Shown here: in pieces, positions 47,161 to 55,891 of the stretch
Layout: each line of letters opens with the position of its first letter
How positions within the stretch are numbered: the first letter of the stretch is position 1
Translations under genes and position numbers: made by a program
DNA from: Deinococcus sp. AB2017081
Lineage (GTDB): Bacteria; Deinococcota; Deinococci; Deinococcales; Deinococcaceae
DNA length: 64,000 nt
Reading direction: 5' to 3'
Assembly: GCF_034440735.1 (NCBI RefSeq)
Contig: NZ_CP140098.1
Location: 2,349,501 to 2,413,500 of the forward strand
The notes under the pieces: model-generated
What the model saw: only the letters and a program-made list of their open reading frames with translations
Told to the model about the DNA's origin: nothing
Databases searched by the model: none

Positions 47161-48312
47161 TCAGGCCTCGCTCTCGATGATGACGAGGCGCTTGCCGTTG
47201 CGGATCACGGGCAGCCCGTTCTCCACGCCTTCCGCCACGAGCTGGTACGGGTTGGCCTCAGGGGTGAACAGCCGGCCCCAGCGGCCAAGCGGTTCCCCGC
47301 GCCACGTGCCCTCGACGGTGGGAGCCACGTGGTAGTACCCCAGGGCCTGCTCGGGGATCGGGGTGCCCGACAGGCTCACGAGCTGCCCCGTGGTGTTGCG
47401 GCCGATCACGGCGATGACGTTGTCGGGGGCCATCTGCACCCCGATGGTCTCGCCCGGCGTGGTCGGGTCGATGATCTGCCCCTCGCGGCCGTACCCGATG
47501 ATGGTCGTGCTCTGCGCCTGGTCGCCGGTCGCGCCGATCACGAAGCCGCCGTTGCCATCTGCCTGCAGGCTCTGCGTGCGGCGCACCTGCACAGTGCGGA
47601 TGTTGCGCTCCGGGCTGTAGGTGTCGCTGACGACCTGGATGCGGTGCACCGGGTTGTCGATGATCGTCTGCAGGGTCTTCTGGCTGGTGACGATGCCGAC
47701 CGAGCCCTTCACGATCTTCTCGGCGTCGCTGATCGCCTTCCAGAACCCGGAGGTGGTGCCGGAGAGCTTGTTCGTGCCGGTCAGGCTGATGCGGTTCTCG
47801 GCCGGCACCTTGTAGTCGGCCTGCAGGCGGCGGCCGTTGAACGTCCAGTCGATCTTGCCGCGCGTCAGGGCCTGGAGGGTCAGGTACTCGGCGGAGTCGT
47901 CCAGCGACTGCACGATGCCCTTGGTGTAGAGGTTCAGGCCGGCCTCACCCATGAAGTCCTGCACACTGCGGCCGGTGGTCTGCCCCGCCTGCGCCAGCGT
48001 GAGCAGCTTCTGGAGGTTGCGGGCCGGGGCCTCGTCGAGCTGGATGGACTGGGCCAGCTTCGCGGTCTTGTGGCCGTAGGTGGACAGCTGGATGGCGCTG
48101 CCCTGCGGGTACGCGCTGTCCATGCCGACGTGCCCGGCCATGACGGAGCGCACTTCCATCAGGCCGCCGTCGATGTCGTAGTCCGGCATCTGCACGCGCG
48201 GCAGGAAGCGGCCCCCCAGGTACTCGCTGGCGGCGGGCGGGGTGTTGGCGATCTGGATCAGGGCGCGGTTGGCAGACAGCGCGGCGATCACGGCAGCCCA
48301 GGTCAGGTTCAT
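47161..48312 (-). CDS. Major capsid protein (lambda gpE-like)
   Basis: 383 residues from the ATG at 48312, overlapping the decoration gene by ATGA. The long upstream frame is ignored. The order scaffold, decoration, capsid is that of lambda. Typical stretches are LSTYGHKTAKLAQSIQLDEA (E-loop region), LTLQALTRGKIDWTF and a C-terminal TIGVQMAPDNVIAVIG. Forms the icosahedral shell. Confidence 0.88.
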   Translation of the reverse strand: MNLTWAAVIAALSANRALIQIANTPPAASEYLGGRFLPRVQMPDYDIDGGLMEVRSVMAGHVGMDSAYPQGSAIQLSTYGHKTAKLAQSIQLDEAPARNLQKLLTLAQAGQTTGRSVQDFMGEAGLNLYTKGIVQSLDDSAEYLTLQALTRGKIDWTFNGRRLQADYKVPAENRISLTGTNKLSGTTSGFWKAISDAEKIVKGSVGIVTSQKTLQTIIDNPVHRIQVVSDTYSPERNIRTVQVRRTQSLQADGNGGFVIGATGDQAQSTTIIGYGREGQIIDPTTPGETIGVQMAPDNVIAVIGRNTTGQLVSLSGTPIPEQALGYYHVAPTVEGTWRGEPLGRWGRLFTPEANPYQLVAEGVENGLPVIRNGKRLVIIESEA

Positions 48313-48725
48313 CGCTTGTCCTCGTACTTCATGAACGTCCAGCGCGCGCCGAGCTGGGTCTTCAGGGCAGCGGACAGCACGCGCGGAGCGCCGCTCGCGT
48401 CGGGCAGCAGGGTCTCGTACACGACCCCGGCGGCGAAGGCACCGTAGCCGGTGTGGGCGTCGACCTTGCTGTCTTCCTCCGCATCGGTCTTCAGGAGCAG
48501 CGCGAGCTTGCCGGCGGTGCCGGACGCGGGGCCGCACAGGTACGCGGGCGCGCCCACGTCGGTGACGGGTTCGATCACGGTGCCGGCGGGGATGCGGCGC
48601 TTGCCGGCCACGCCGTACTTCGCGTCCGTGAACTTGGAGAAGTCGATCTGAACACCGGTGCCGAAGGTGTTCATGGTGGCCCGGTCGGCCACGAAGGCCG
48701 GGAGGCCATACGTCTTGAGGGTCAT
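48309..48725 (-). CDS. Head decoration protein (gpD-like)
   Basis: 138 residues. Features the gpD-like phrase KRRIPAGTVIEPVTDV and a short beta fold (GYGAFAAGVVYETLLPDASG). Decoration trimers stabilise the expanded capsid. Lies between scaffold and capsid genes, with ATGA overlaps on both sides. Confidence 0.75.
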   Translation of the reverse strand: MTLKTYGLPAFVADRATMNTFGTGVQIDFSKFTDAKYGVAGKRRIPAGTVIEPVTDVGAPAYLCGPASGTAGKLALLLKTDAEEDSKVDAHTGYGAFAAGVVYETLLPDASGAPRVLSAALKTQLGARWTFMKYEDKR

Positions 48726-49438
48726 GCGGTTCCTCCAGTGGGGGGAGTGGGATTGGCGGCGGCCTGCCGGGCGGCGAGCACCTGCGCGGCATACCCGGTG
48801 ACGCCAGTGCTGGAATTGGTGGTGCCGGCCCCGGCCTGGGGCGTGACGACGGTGCCCTGGTTCTGCTGCGACCCGCCCTGCGGGAACAGCGACGGGACGT
48901 AGTCGGCCCAGTGCTGGTCGGCGTAGGCGCGGAGTTCGCCCAGATCCTTGCCGCCTTTGTCGAAGACGTGCACGGCCTTCTTGTCCCCCTCACCCTGCAC
49001 CTTCGCGGTCAGTTCATCAAGGTTCAGCCGCTCCGTGAGCACGCTGGTCTTGGCCTTGACCACGTCGGCGACGGCCGCGATCTCCGCGCTGCGCTTGAGG
49101 GTGTCCCGTTCGGTGACGGCGGCCTTGCCGGTCTCCAGTTCGGTCTTGAGGGTCTCAGGCTTGCCCAGGGCCACGTAGGCGTCATACGCCTTGGCCTCGT
49201 CGGCGGTGAGCACGCGGCTGCCCTCGGGGGTCTGGCGCTGGCGCAGCTTGTGGGCGTCGGCTTCCAGGTCGATGACCTTCTGCACGAGCTTGTCCACGGC
49301 GGCGTCGGCCAGTTCGCCCTTGCGTTTGGCGCGCCACTCGGCGTCTGTCAGGCGCAGATGGTCTGTGCCGCCGGTCTGGGCAGAGGAAGTGGTGGTCGCG
49401 CCTTGCGCGGTGGTGTCGGCGGCAGCCCCTTGGGTCAT
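48722..49438 (-). CDS. Capsid scaffold protein
   Basis: 238 residues, low complexity at both ends (Gly/Ala/Thr/Gln). The centre is a long charged helix (AAVDKLVQKVIDLEADAHKL, LKTELETGKAAVTERDTL), typical of scaffold proteins that guide procapsid assembly and are then removed. Confidence 0.75.
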   Translation of the reverse strand: MTQGAAADTTAQGATTTSSAQTGGTDHLRLTDAEWRAKRKGELADAAVDKLVQKVIDLEADAHKLRQRQTPEGSRVLTADEAKAYDAYVALGKPETLKTELETGKAAVTERDTLKRSAEIAAVADVVKAKTSVLTERLNLDELTAKVQGEGDKKAVHVFDKGGKDLGELRAYADQHWADYVPSLFPQGGSQQNQGTVVTPQAGAGTTNSSTGVTGYAAQVLAARQAAANPTPPTGGTA

Positions 49439-49477
49439 ACAGGCAGTGTCGTGGCGGGCGTGACACCCACGCGGGGC

Positions 49478-49774
49478 TCAGTCCTCGCCCACGGCCCGCC
49501 GGACGGCCTCGCGCAGCGCCGCCTCTTCCCGCGCCGCTGCCTGGAGCTGCCCCAGGCGATCACTGACCCACTCGAAGGGCGTGTGCCAGGTGTTGATTGA
49601 GGCGCACAGGTCACCGTTCTCGTCGCGCAGGAGGTAGCAGTGGCGCGGCTTGCTGTCCTGGTACGCCACGAAGCTGGAGAGCACGGTGAAGGTGCCGTGC
49701 CAGCCGGGCAGTTGCACGACGGTGCCGGGCCGGGTCGGGGTGTGGGGGTGCGTGGCGAGGCGTTCGGGTTCCAT
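49478..49774 (-). CDS. Small hypothetical phage protein
   Basis: 98 residues from the ATG at 49774; a GTG at 49801 would add nine. GTVVQLPGWHGTFTVLSSFV suggests an SH3-like barrel, followed by a helical end (LGQLQAAAREEAALREAVRR). Between the F-like protein and scaffold genes. Not recognised. Confidence 0.55.
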   Translation of the reverse strand: MEPERLATHPHTPTRPGTVVQLPGWHGTFTVLSSFVAYQDSKPRHCYLLRDENGDLCASINTWHTPFEWVSDRLGQLQAAAREEAALREAVRRAVGED

Positions 49775-49807
49775 GGCCCAGGCTGCGGCGGTGGGTGACA
49801 ACCGCGC

Positions 49808-50605
49808 TCAGGCCGCGCGGGGCAGGGCAGCCGGCACGACCGGCACGGCGCGGCAGCGGCACCGGATTTCTTTACCTGGGTAGATCCCGTCCGGCTCCCC
49901 GCTCCAGCGGCGGCGCACGCCCCGGCGGCCCAGGCGATCGAGCACCCGGTGCCGGTCGCGCACCTTCTGGTCGTGCTGGCTGCGCCACACGTACTCGGTG
50001 ATGCCCATGTCGCGCTGCCGAAGACGGTCGGCGGTGGCCGCAGCGGTGAGCAGCTGATCCGTCGCAATCAGCACCGCCCGGTTGCGGCTGACCTTCAGGC
50101 GGGCCTGCAGCAGGTCAGCCGCCTGCTCTGAATTCAGCCCCGTGCGGATCGCCTGGCGGGTCACCCGCGCCACGTCGCTCCGGAAGCGCCGCTGTTCCTT
50201 CGCCCAGTACGTGTTCATGTCGCGGCGGGCGACAGACACGGCGCGGGCCTGCACCTCGCGGGGATCGTTGAAGCTGAACTGCGGATTCTGGAGCCGGATC
50301 AGTTCGTCGAGCGACTGCACGCGGCCCCGCACGGCGCTCCGGACGATCCGCTCGGCCTGGGCGGGCGGCAGCTTCAGTTCCTTCACGGCAATGTCCAGCG
50401 CTTTCAAGACCAGGTCAGTGCGGGCCCTGGCGCTGCGGGTGTCGGGCGCGTCGAGGGCCTCGCGCAGCTGGCGGGTCACGTCGGCCAGCGACACGGCCCG
50501 GTACTGGCGCACGACCGCCCGCAGCATGGTGCTCATATGCCGCTGCTCGCGCAGGGCGGCGAGATCCAGCACGCGCAGCAGTTCGGTCAGGCGCAGGTCG
50601 GCCAT
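49808..50605 (-). CDS. Phage head morphogenesis protein (Mu gpF/SPP1 gp7-like)
   Basis: 265 residues. The C-terminal signature is ITEYVWRSQHDQKVRDRHRV and then GKEIRCRCRAVPVVP, with the conserved C-R-C of the Mu F-like family, preceded by a long helical N-terminus. These minor head proteins accompany the portal and are needed for head assembly. It lies one gene after the portal. Confidence 0.85.
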   Translation of the reverse strand: MADLRLTELLRVLDLAALREQRHMSTMLRAVVRQYRAVSLADVTRQLREALDAPDTRSARARTDLVLKALDIAVKELKLPPAQAERIVRSAVRGRVQSLDELIRLQNPQFSFNDPREVQARAVSVARRDMNTYWAKEQRRFRSDVARVTRQAIRTGLNSEQAADLLQARLKVSRNRAVLIATDQLLTAAATADRLRQRDMGITEYVWRSQHDQKVRDRHRVLDRLGRRGVRRRWSGEPDGIYPGKEIRCRCRAVPVVPAALPRAA

Positions 50606-50620
50606 GGGGATGCCCGGCCG

Positions 50621-51121
50621 TCAGCGGCGGAACGCCTCGATATCCGTGTCCGCGTGGCGCAGCGCCCCCCGTTCCAGCTCCGCCACGGTGTTCAGCAGGA
50701 GGGTTTTCAGCTCCTCGCCATAGCCAAAGCGGGCCGCGTTCAGATCGATGCTCCTGCGGATATCGCCTGTGGCGTGGCGCTTGGTGGCGGCCATCCAGTC
50801 GCACAGCATCTCCACGACCTGAATCAGCGTCATGCCCTGCACGCCGTCCGGGTGATGTTCCGGGTGATGGTCGTTGTGCGCGTAGTGGTGGGTCAGCGCT
50901 GTGCCCATCTCAGCCAAGCTGGCCTTGTACGCCTCGCTGCCGTATTCCAGTTCCCGCAGGCGGGGCGTCACGCGGTCGAACACCTCGACCTCAGGGCTGG
51001 CCAGCTTGCTCAGGTCGTGGGCGTGGGCCCGGCGCGTCAGGTCAGCCGCCACGGCGAGGAGCAGGCCGCGCACCTCGGTGATGTGGGCGTAGGTGTCCGG
51101 GCGGGAATCGTATGTCGTCAT
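50621..51121 (-). CDS. DUF5662 family protein
   Basis: 166 residues from ATG at 51121 with an AAGG ribosome binding site. The pattern YDSRPDTYAHITEVRGLL, HAHDLSKLASPEVEVFD, ALTHHYAHNDHHPEHHPDG and VVEMLCDWMAATKRH matches DUF5662 proteins found in phages. The His/Asp-rich helices (HDLSK, HHYAHNDHHPEHH) look like a metal-binding HD-type site. Biochemical role unknown. Inserted between portal and F-like genes. Confidence 0.75.
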   Translation of the reverse strand: MTTYDSRPDTYAHITEVRGLLLAVAADLTRRAHAHDLSKLASPEVEVFDRVTPRLRELEYGSEAYKASLAEMGTALTHHYAHNDHHPEHHPDGVQGMTLIQVVEMLCDWMAATKRHATGDIRRSIDLNAARFGYGEELKTLLLNTVAELERGALRHADTDIEAFRR

Positions 51122-51146
51122 GGGCAGACCTTGCAGTGGGGGCATG

Positions 51147-52922
51147 TCATCCGGTCTCAGCCTCCAGATCGTCGTTGCCGTCGTCCGGCAGATTGTCCTG
51201 TGCGTCTGTGCCGCCCGGTTCGCTCCCCGTCTCCATCAGGTCGATGGCCTTCTGGGCGGCCACGTCCGCGTCGGCGATGCCCAGCGCTGGGAACGCCAGC
51301 TGGAGCGCCCGCGTGGCGATCCACGGCGCGGGGGCGGCCTCGCACAGGCGCAGGGCGATGGCGGGGGTGATGCCCTCGGAGGCGCGGGTGTCGCGCTCGG
51401 CCTGCACGTCCTCCACCCCGACGCGCTGGAGGAAGGTCTCCTCACTGATGCTGCCGGTCTGGTGGAGCTTCAGGGCGGTCTCGACCTCGGCCGGGGTGGG
51501 CTGCACGGCGCTCGCGCGGGCCTGCACCCGCACCCGCAGATCCTGGGCCGCGCCCGCCTGCCCACTCAGGTGCAGCGCCAGTGCCAGGACGGTGCTCAGC
51601 AGCCAGCGCAGCAGCGCCTCCAGCTGGATGCGCGTGGTCTCCAGGCCGGAGAGGAAGTCATTCACCGCCTGCTGGCGGCTGATGCCGTTCGCGGCCGCGT
51701 CCCCGGTGATCAGCACGTGCAGCTGCTGGGCCTCGTCGTAGATCAGTTCCCGCGCGGTGTTCAGCGAGTCCTGGAACACGGCGAAGGGCGTCGGATCCTT
51801 GTAGACGATGCTGGGCGTGCTGACGCCACCGGGCACCATCTTGCCGGTGTCGGGGTCGGGCTTCAGGATCGGGAACCCGGTGACGTAGTTCACGACGCCC
51901 GCGCCGCGCAGGTGGGGCCGGGGGGCCTTCCAGACCTTCCGGCCGGTGCCAGGCTCAGTGACGTACTCGCCCTCGGGCATCTGGGCGTTGAGCAGGGTCG
52001 TCTCCGTGAACCCGCCCAGGTCGATGTTGCGGCTGCCCATGGTCAGGGTCTTGTCCAGCCAGCGGCTCAGGCGGCGGATCGAGTCGGTGACCAGGGGCGT
52101 CAGGCGCAGCTCGTACAGCAGCAGGTCGGGCACCGGGTACTCGACCGCCGGGCGGCCGTCGGCGTCGGTGCCGGCGGGCAGCAGATCCGGGTGCAGCACG
52201 GTCTTCCCACCGACCCGCTCGTGCACCTCGGAGTGCGGGCGGCCGCCGTCGTCCGTCCAGGTGTGCACGGCCCCGGTCACGCGGCCGTCGGTGTCGCGGG
52301 TGACCGCGCTCTGCGCCCACGCTGGCGCGTGCACGCTCAGCTTCTTCATGACGTCGGCCAGGGGCGTGCCCGAGCGGATGCCGCGCTGCGGCCGCCCGTC
52401 GGCGTCGGGGGCCAGGTCGTCGAGGGCGTCCGCGCTGATGAACAGCCGCAGGTGGCCACTGCCGCTCCACAGGGCGGTGTCGAGGGCCTGCTGCACGGCG
52501 GGCCACGCGCCGCTCTCGTCCCACCACTCGGTCAGCGCCGCGGAGTAGGCGTCGATGCGGCCCTGTTCGTCGGCGGTCGGCTTTTCAGCCTTTTTCAGGC
52601 CCCGGCGGGGGCTGAGCGTCCACAGGGGCTCGCGCCCGGCGATGCCGTTGCGGTGGCGGATCACCACGTCGCGCAGGAGGTTCCGGGAGACGAAGGTGCG
52701 CTGGATCTCGCCCGTGACCAGGCCGGTGAGCTCGCCGTCGGCGGCGTTGCGGGGTAGCGGGCCACTCCACCCCGCGCCCCCGGCCCAGTGGTCGCCGGCG
52801 AACAGGGTGGCGGTGAGCGTCAGGGTGGCGTCCCCGGCGCGTTTGCTGACGAGTCCCTGGCCCTGCTTCAGGACACGCGCGGCCGGTGCCGGGGCATAGG
52901 ACGCGGGCAGGGTGAGGGTCAT
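51147..52922 (-). CDS. Phage portal protein
   Basis: 591 residues. A ring at one capsid vertex through which DNA enters and exits. RNLLRDVVIRHRNGIAGREP at the N-terminus, LRLTPLVTDSIRRLSRWLDK and RELIYDEAQQLHVLITGDAA in the middle, and an acidic C-terminal tail fit portal architecture. Lies between TerL and head genes, as usual. Confidence 0.82.
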   Translation of the reverse strand: MTLTLPASYAPAPAARVLKQGQGLVSKRAGDATLTLTATLFAGDHWAGGAGWSGPLPRNAADGELTGLVTGEIQRTFVSRNLLRDVVIRHRNGIAGREPLWTLSPRRGLKKAEKPTADEQGRIDAYSAALTEWWDESGAWPAVQQALDTALWSGSGHLRLFISADALDDLAPDADGRPQRGIRSGTPLADVMKKLSVHAPAWAQSAVTRDTDGRVTGAVHTWTDDGGRPHSEVHERVGGKTVLHPDLLPAGTDADGRPAVEYPVPDLLLYELRLTPLVTDSIRRLSRWLDKTLTMGSRNIDLGGFTETTLLNAQMPEGEYVTEPGTGRKVWKAPRPHLRGAGVVNYVTGFPILKPDPDTGKMVPGGVSTPSIVYKDPTPFAVFQDSLNTARELIYDEAQQLHVLITGDAAANGISRQQAVNDFLSGLETTRIQLEALLRWLLSTVLALALHLSGQAGAAQDLRVRVQARASAVQPTPAEVETALKLHQTGSISEETFLQRVGVEDVQAERDTRASEGITPAIALRLCEAAPAPWIATRALQLAFPALGIADADVAAQKAIDLMETGSEPGGTDAQDNLPDDGNDDLEAETG

Positions 52923-52997
52923 ACGGGCAGTGTGGCCGCGTGGGTGACACGGAAAAACCGCCCCGGAGGGCGGCCAGGATCAGCACTCAGGTGTCGG

Positions 52998-53222
52998 CTA
53001 CTCGGCCTTCGTGAAGTCCACGTAGTACTCGGCACCCTGTTCGAACGCCGCCATCGCCTGGGGGTTCAGGATGTTCAGGTTGATGCTGCCGGCAGGCGTG
53101 TACCGGAAGAACGCCTCGTTTTCCTCGCTGCCAGCGTGCACGGCCTGGAGCGAGACGTTGCCGGTACCGTCGGTGCCTTCCGTCTTGCCGACGACCTTGA
53201 ACTTCGCACGGGTTCGTTCCAT
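52998..53222 (-). CDS. Small conserved-type phage protein
   Basis: 74 residues. Start fixed by an AAAGGAG ribosome binding site before ATG at 53222. MERTRAKFKVVGKTE then GSINLNILNPQAMAAFEQGA and YYVDFTKAE resembles small beta-barrel proteins found next to phage terminase and portal genes. Function unknown. Confidence 0.7.
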   Translation of the reverse strand: MERTRAKFKVVGKTEGTDGTGNVSLQAVHAGSEENEAFFRYTPAGSINLNILNPQAMAAFEQGAEYYVDFTKAE

Positions 53223-53288
53223 AGGAGTCTCCTTTCGGCCAGCGCTGGCGCTGACCTTCACGGGACAGCGTGGCCGCGTGGGTGACAC

Positions 53289-54968
53289 TCAGGGCCGCTC
53301 GCCCAGGCCATAGCCCCCGCCCGCTGGAGGCCGCGCCGGTTCGAGGTCGGGCGGCGGCGCGAAGGCGTACATGATCGCCTCGGCGAAGTCGGGGCTGATG
53401 CTGCCCTCGCCGTACTTGTTCACGACGATCTTGTCGGTGGTGCCGGTCTTCTTGTAGGTGGGCTGAGACAGCTGCGCGATGACCTTCTGCACGTCCGGGT
53501 GATCCTTCAGGGCCGCGAGGCTGATGCACTCGTCGTCCGGGATCGCCTCGCCCTTCACCACCCGCCGGAACGTCGCCTGGAAGCGCAGGCGCAGCCGCCA
53601 CCACAGTTCGGCCGCGTAGTTGTCGAAGCGCTGCCGGGCAGTGAGCTCCGGCCGGTCGCCGTACTCGGTCGCGCTGGGCTTCTGGGAGTTCGCCAGTCCC
53701 TCGATGTGAAACGGCAGGGTCTCGCGGTCGCGGTGCAGGGTGCGCGTGATGCCCGCGCCGACGCCCAGCCGGTCGTAATACAGCACCTGCACGTGGTCGG
53801 CCGTGGCGAGCTCGCGCACGTCGTCCTCAATGCCGTCCCCAGATAACGCCAGCACCCGGAGCAGCGCCGGCCCGTGCCGCCGGGCGTACACGGTCTTGTC
53901 GCCGCCCTCCGCGCCGACGTCCAGGCCGCCCTGGTTCGGCCCCTCGGCGGGCAGCGCCAGGTGCAGCGCCGCCTGCACCCACTTCGCCGGGATCACGATG
54001 CCCTGCACGGACGCCGTGTAGTCGATGTCGATCTCCTGGGCGATGATCACCGGGTCGTCGATACGGTCGACCGCCCACTCGTACCAGGGATGAATCGTGA
54101 CCAGGTCGCCGTCCGCGTCGAGGTGCCGGGCCTCGTAGTTCTTGTCGGGGTTGTCGCGCCAGTGGAAGGTGAACACGGCGATCTTGCCGCTGAAGCGCTT
54201 CTTGAAGAACAGGTTGCCGACGCCCTTCGGGGTGCTGCCGTAAATGATGGTGTTCGCGTTGGCCGACAGGGCGCTGTCCACGCTCTCGGGGCGCTCGATG
54301 GCCGCGTGCTCGTCCACGAAGTAGAGGGTGCTGCGGCCGCCGCGCCCGATGTTGTCGCCGGCCTCGCCGGTGATGGCGTTGCCGTTCTGCGGGTTGAGGA
54401 TCTTCATGAAACTGGCGTGCACGCGGCGTTTGAAGCCGCGCGGGCGCAGCCATTTGGGCAGCTTGTCGATGATGAACCGGATCTTCTCGAAGATCGAGTT
54501 CATGTCGCCGAGGCGGTCGATCTGCATCTCCTTGCGGCTGCCGATGCCGCCCTGGAAGTCCCGCCAGAACAGCCAGTGGTGCACGTAGTACGCGCAGATC
54601 ACCCACGTCATGCCCTCGTCGCGGGACTTTTCGGTCAGGCCGTTCTGGCGGGCTCTCAGGCGGTCGTCGAGCCATGCCACGTACGCGGTCTGCTTCGGGC
54701 GCAATCGCAGGGGGAGCACACCAGGCAGGCCCTCGGCGACGTTGCGCGGGTCTAACGTGAAGGCGAAGGTGTCGATGAAGAAGGCGGGGTCGCGGCGGCA
54801 GCGCTCGATCAGGGCCAGACGCAGGGGCGCACTGGCGTTCGCCTCGCGCAGCAGGCTGGCGCGGCGGATCATCTCCGAGCGGATCTGGATCGCCCGCACG
54901 GCCGCGTGGCGGATCAGACTCTCGCGGATCGCGGCCTCGCGGCTGGGGTAGATCGCCGGCGCGGTCAC
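53289..54968 (-). CDS. Terminase large subunit
   Basis: 559 residues; packaging motor and headful or cos nuclease. A Walker A-like EKSRDEGMTW spans residues 113-122, Walker B is TLYFVDEHAAI (214-224) and the coupling motif is IIYGSTPKGVGN. The RNase H-like nuclease domain starts at GGLDVGAEGGDKTV. Overlaps the small subunit by ATGA-type overlap. Confidence 0.93.
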   Translation of the reverse strand: MTAPAIYPSREAAIRESLIRHAAVRAIQIRSEMIRRASLLREANASAPLRLALIERCRRDPAFFIDTFAFTLDPRNVAEGLPGVLPLRLRPKQTAYVAWLDDRLRARQNGLTEKSRDEGMTWVICAYYVHHWLFWRDFQGGIGSRKEMQIDRLGDMNSIFEKIRFIIDKLPKWLRPRGFKRRVHASFMKILNPQNGNAITGEAGDNIGRGGRSTLYFVDEHAAIERPESVDSALSANANTIIYGSTPKGVGNLFFKKRFSGKIAVFTFHWRDNPDKNYEARHLDADGDLVTIHPWYEWAVDRIDDPVIIAQEIDIDYTASVQGIVIPAKWVQAALHLALPAEGPNQGGLDVGAEGGDKTVYARRHGPALLRVLALSGDGIEDDVRELATADHVQVLYYDRLGVGAGITRTLHRDRETLPFHIEGLANSQKPSATEYGDRPELTARQRFDNYAAELWWRLRLRFQATFRRVVKGEAIPDDECISLAALKDHPDVQKVIAQLSQPTYKKTGTTDKIVVNKYGEGSISPDFAEAIMYAFAPPPDLEPARPPAGGGYGLGERP

Positions 54969-55819
54969 CCGGCCCCCTGGCCCAGCAGGCGGGTCAGCTC
55001 GGCCGCCAGTTGCTCGTCGCTGGCGTCCTCCAGCCCCGTCCCCTCAGGGAGGCCGTCATCCGTGCTGGGCGCGTCGTCGTCCTTCGCCCACAACCCATGC
55101 AGGCGGCCGATCAGCACGCGGGCCTGCTCGGGATCCTGGAGTTCCAGGGCCAGGCCGTTCGGGGTCGGCTTGATCTTCTTCGCCAGGTGCAGCACCCCGA
55201 GGTCACGGGCCTTGGCCAGATCCAGGCGCGGCACCTCCCGCAGCACGGGCGGGCCGGGCACCCAGCGGGTGGCGTAGGGGTCGGCCTCCATCTCCAGTTC
55301 CATGCGGGTGGCGTCCCGGCGGCGCTGGAGCTGGGCGGCGGCGTGGGCCTTGAGTTCCTTACCGCTCAGGCCGGCGCGCTGGGCGAAGCGCTCCTCGAAG
55401 TCGATCTGGGCGAAGAGTTCGGTCAGGAGCTCCGCGACCGGACGGTAGGTGTACGGCCGGTGCTCCTGCCGCTCGAAGCTGAAGAAGTCCTCCAGGGTCG
55501 TGCGGGCGACTTCCTCTGTCCTGGCGCGGACTTCCTCGGCCCCCATGCCGGCTTCGGCCCAGCCCAGGCGCAGGGCGGTTTTGACGTCAGCAGATGTCAA
55601 CAGGCGCTGGCCCTGCGAGCGGGCCGTTTTCTCGCTGTAGTTCGCGGCTTTAGCGGCGCGGGTGGCGTTCGGGCGTTCCAGGTAGCTGGCGACGAATGCG
55701 CGGCGCTGTGGGGTCAGTCGGGCGAAGGCCTGCGCGAACGTCGTGGGCTCAGACGCCGACCTGCCCCTTTCGGCTGCAGCGGGCCCCTTGGGCTGCGCTT
55801 TGCGCGCCTTGCGCGTCAT
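54965..55819 (-). CDS. Terminase small subunit
   Basis: 284 residues. The N-terminal DNA-binding part is FARLTPQRRAFVASYLERPN followed by ATRAAKAANYSEKTARSQGQ and LLTSADVKTAL, the Terminase_2 pattern. The longer helical C-terminus should oligomerise and contact TerL. Recognises the packaging site. It is the first gene of the late operon visible here. Confidence 0.9.
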   Translation of the reverse strand: MTRKARKAQPKGPAAAERGRSASEPTTFAQAFARLTPQRRAFVASYLERPNATRAAKAANYSEKTARSQGQRLLTSADVKTALRLGWAEAGMGAEEVRARTEEVARTTLEDFFSFERQEHRPYTYRPVAELLTELFAQIDFEERFAQRAGLSGKELKAHAAAQLQRRRDATRMELEMEADPYATRWVPGPPVLREVPRLDLAKARDLGVLHLAKKIKPTPNGLALELQDPEQARVLIGRLHGLWAKDDDAPSTDDGLPEGTGLEDASDEQLAAELTRLLGQGAG

Positions 55820-55880
55820 GAAAGCAGAGTGGCGGCGTGTGTGACACGCAAATGCGCATCCAGACGCTGTTGTGTGCAGT

Positions 55881-55886
55881 TACGCT
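55881..55886 (+). promoter_or_regulatory. Possible leaderless -10 element (TACGCT)
   Basis: TACGCT ends 5 nt before the ATG at 55892, the same spacing as at 42552. No ribosome binding site is present. Confidence 0.4.
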
Positions 55887-55891
55887 GCGGC

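Noticed and set aside
48313..48993. Major capsid protein starting at 48993
   Set aside because: That part runs through the decoration and scaffold genes in another frame; the ATGA overlap at 48312 is the natural start.
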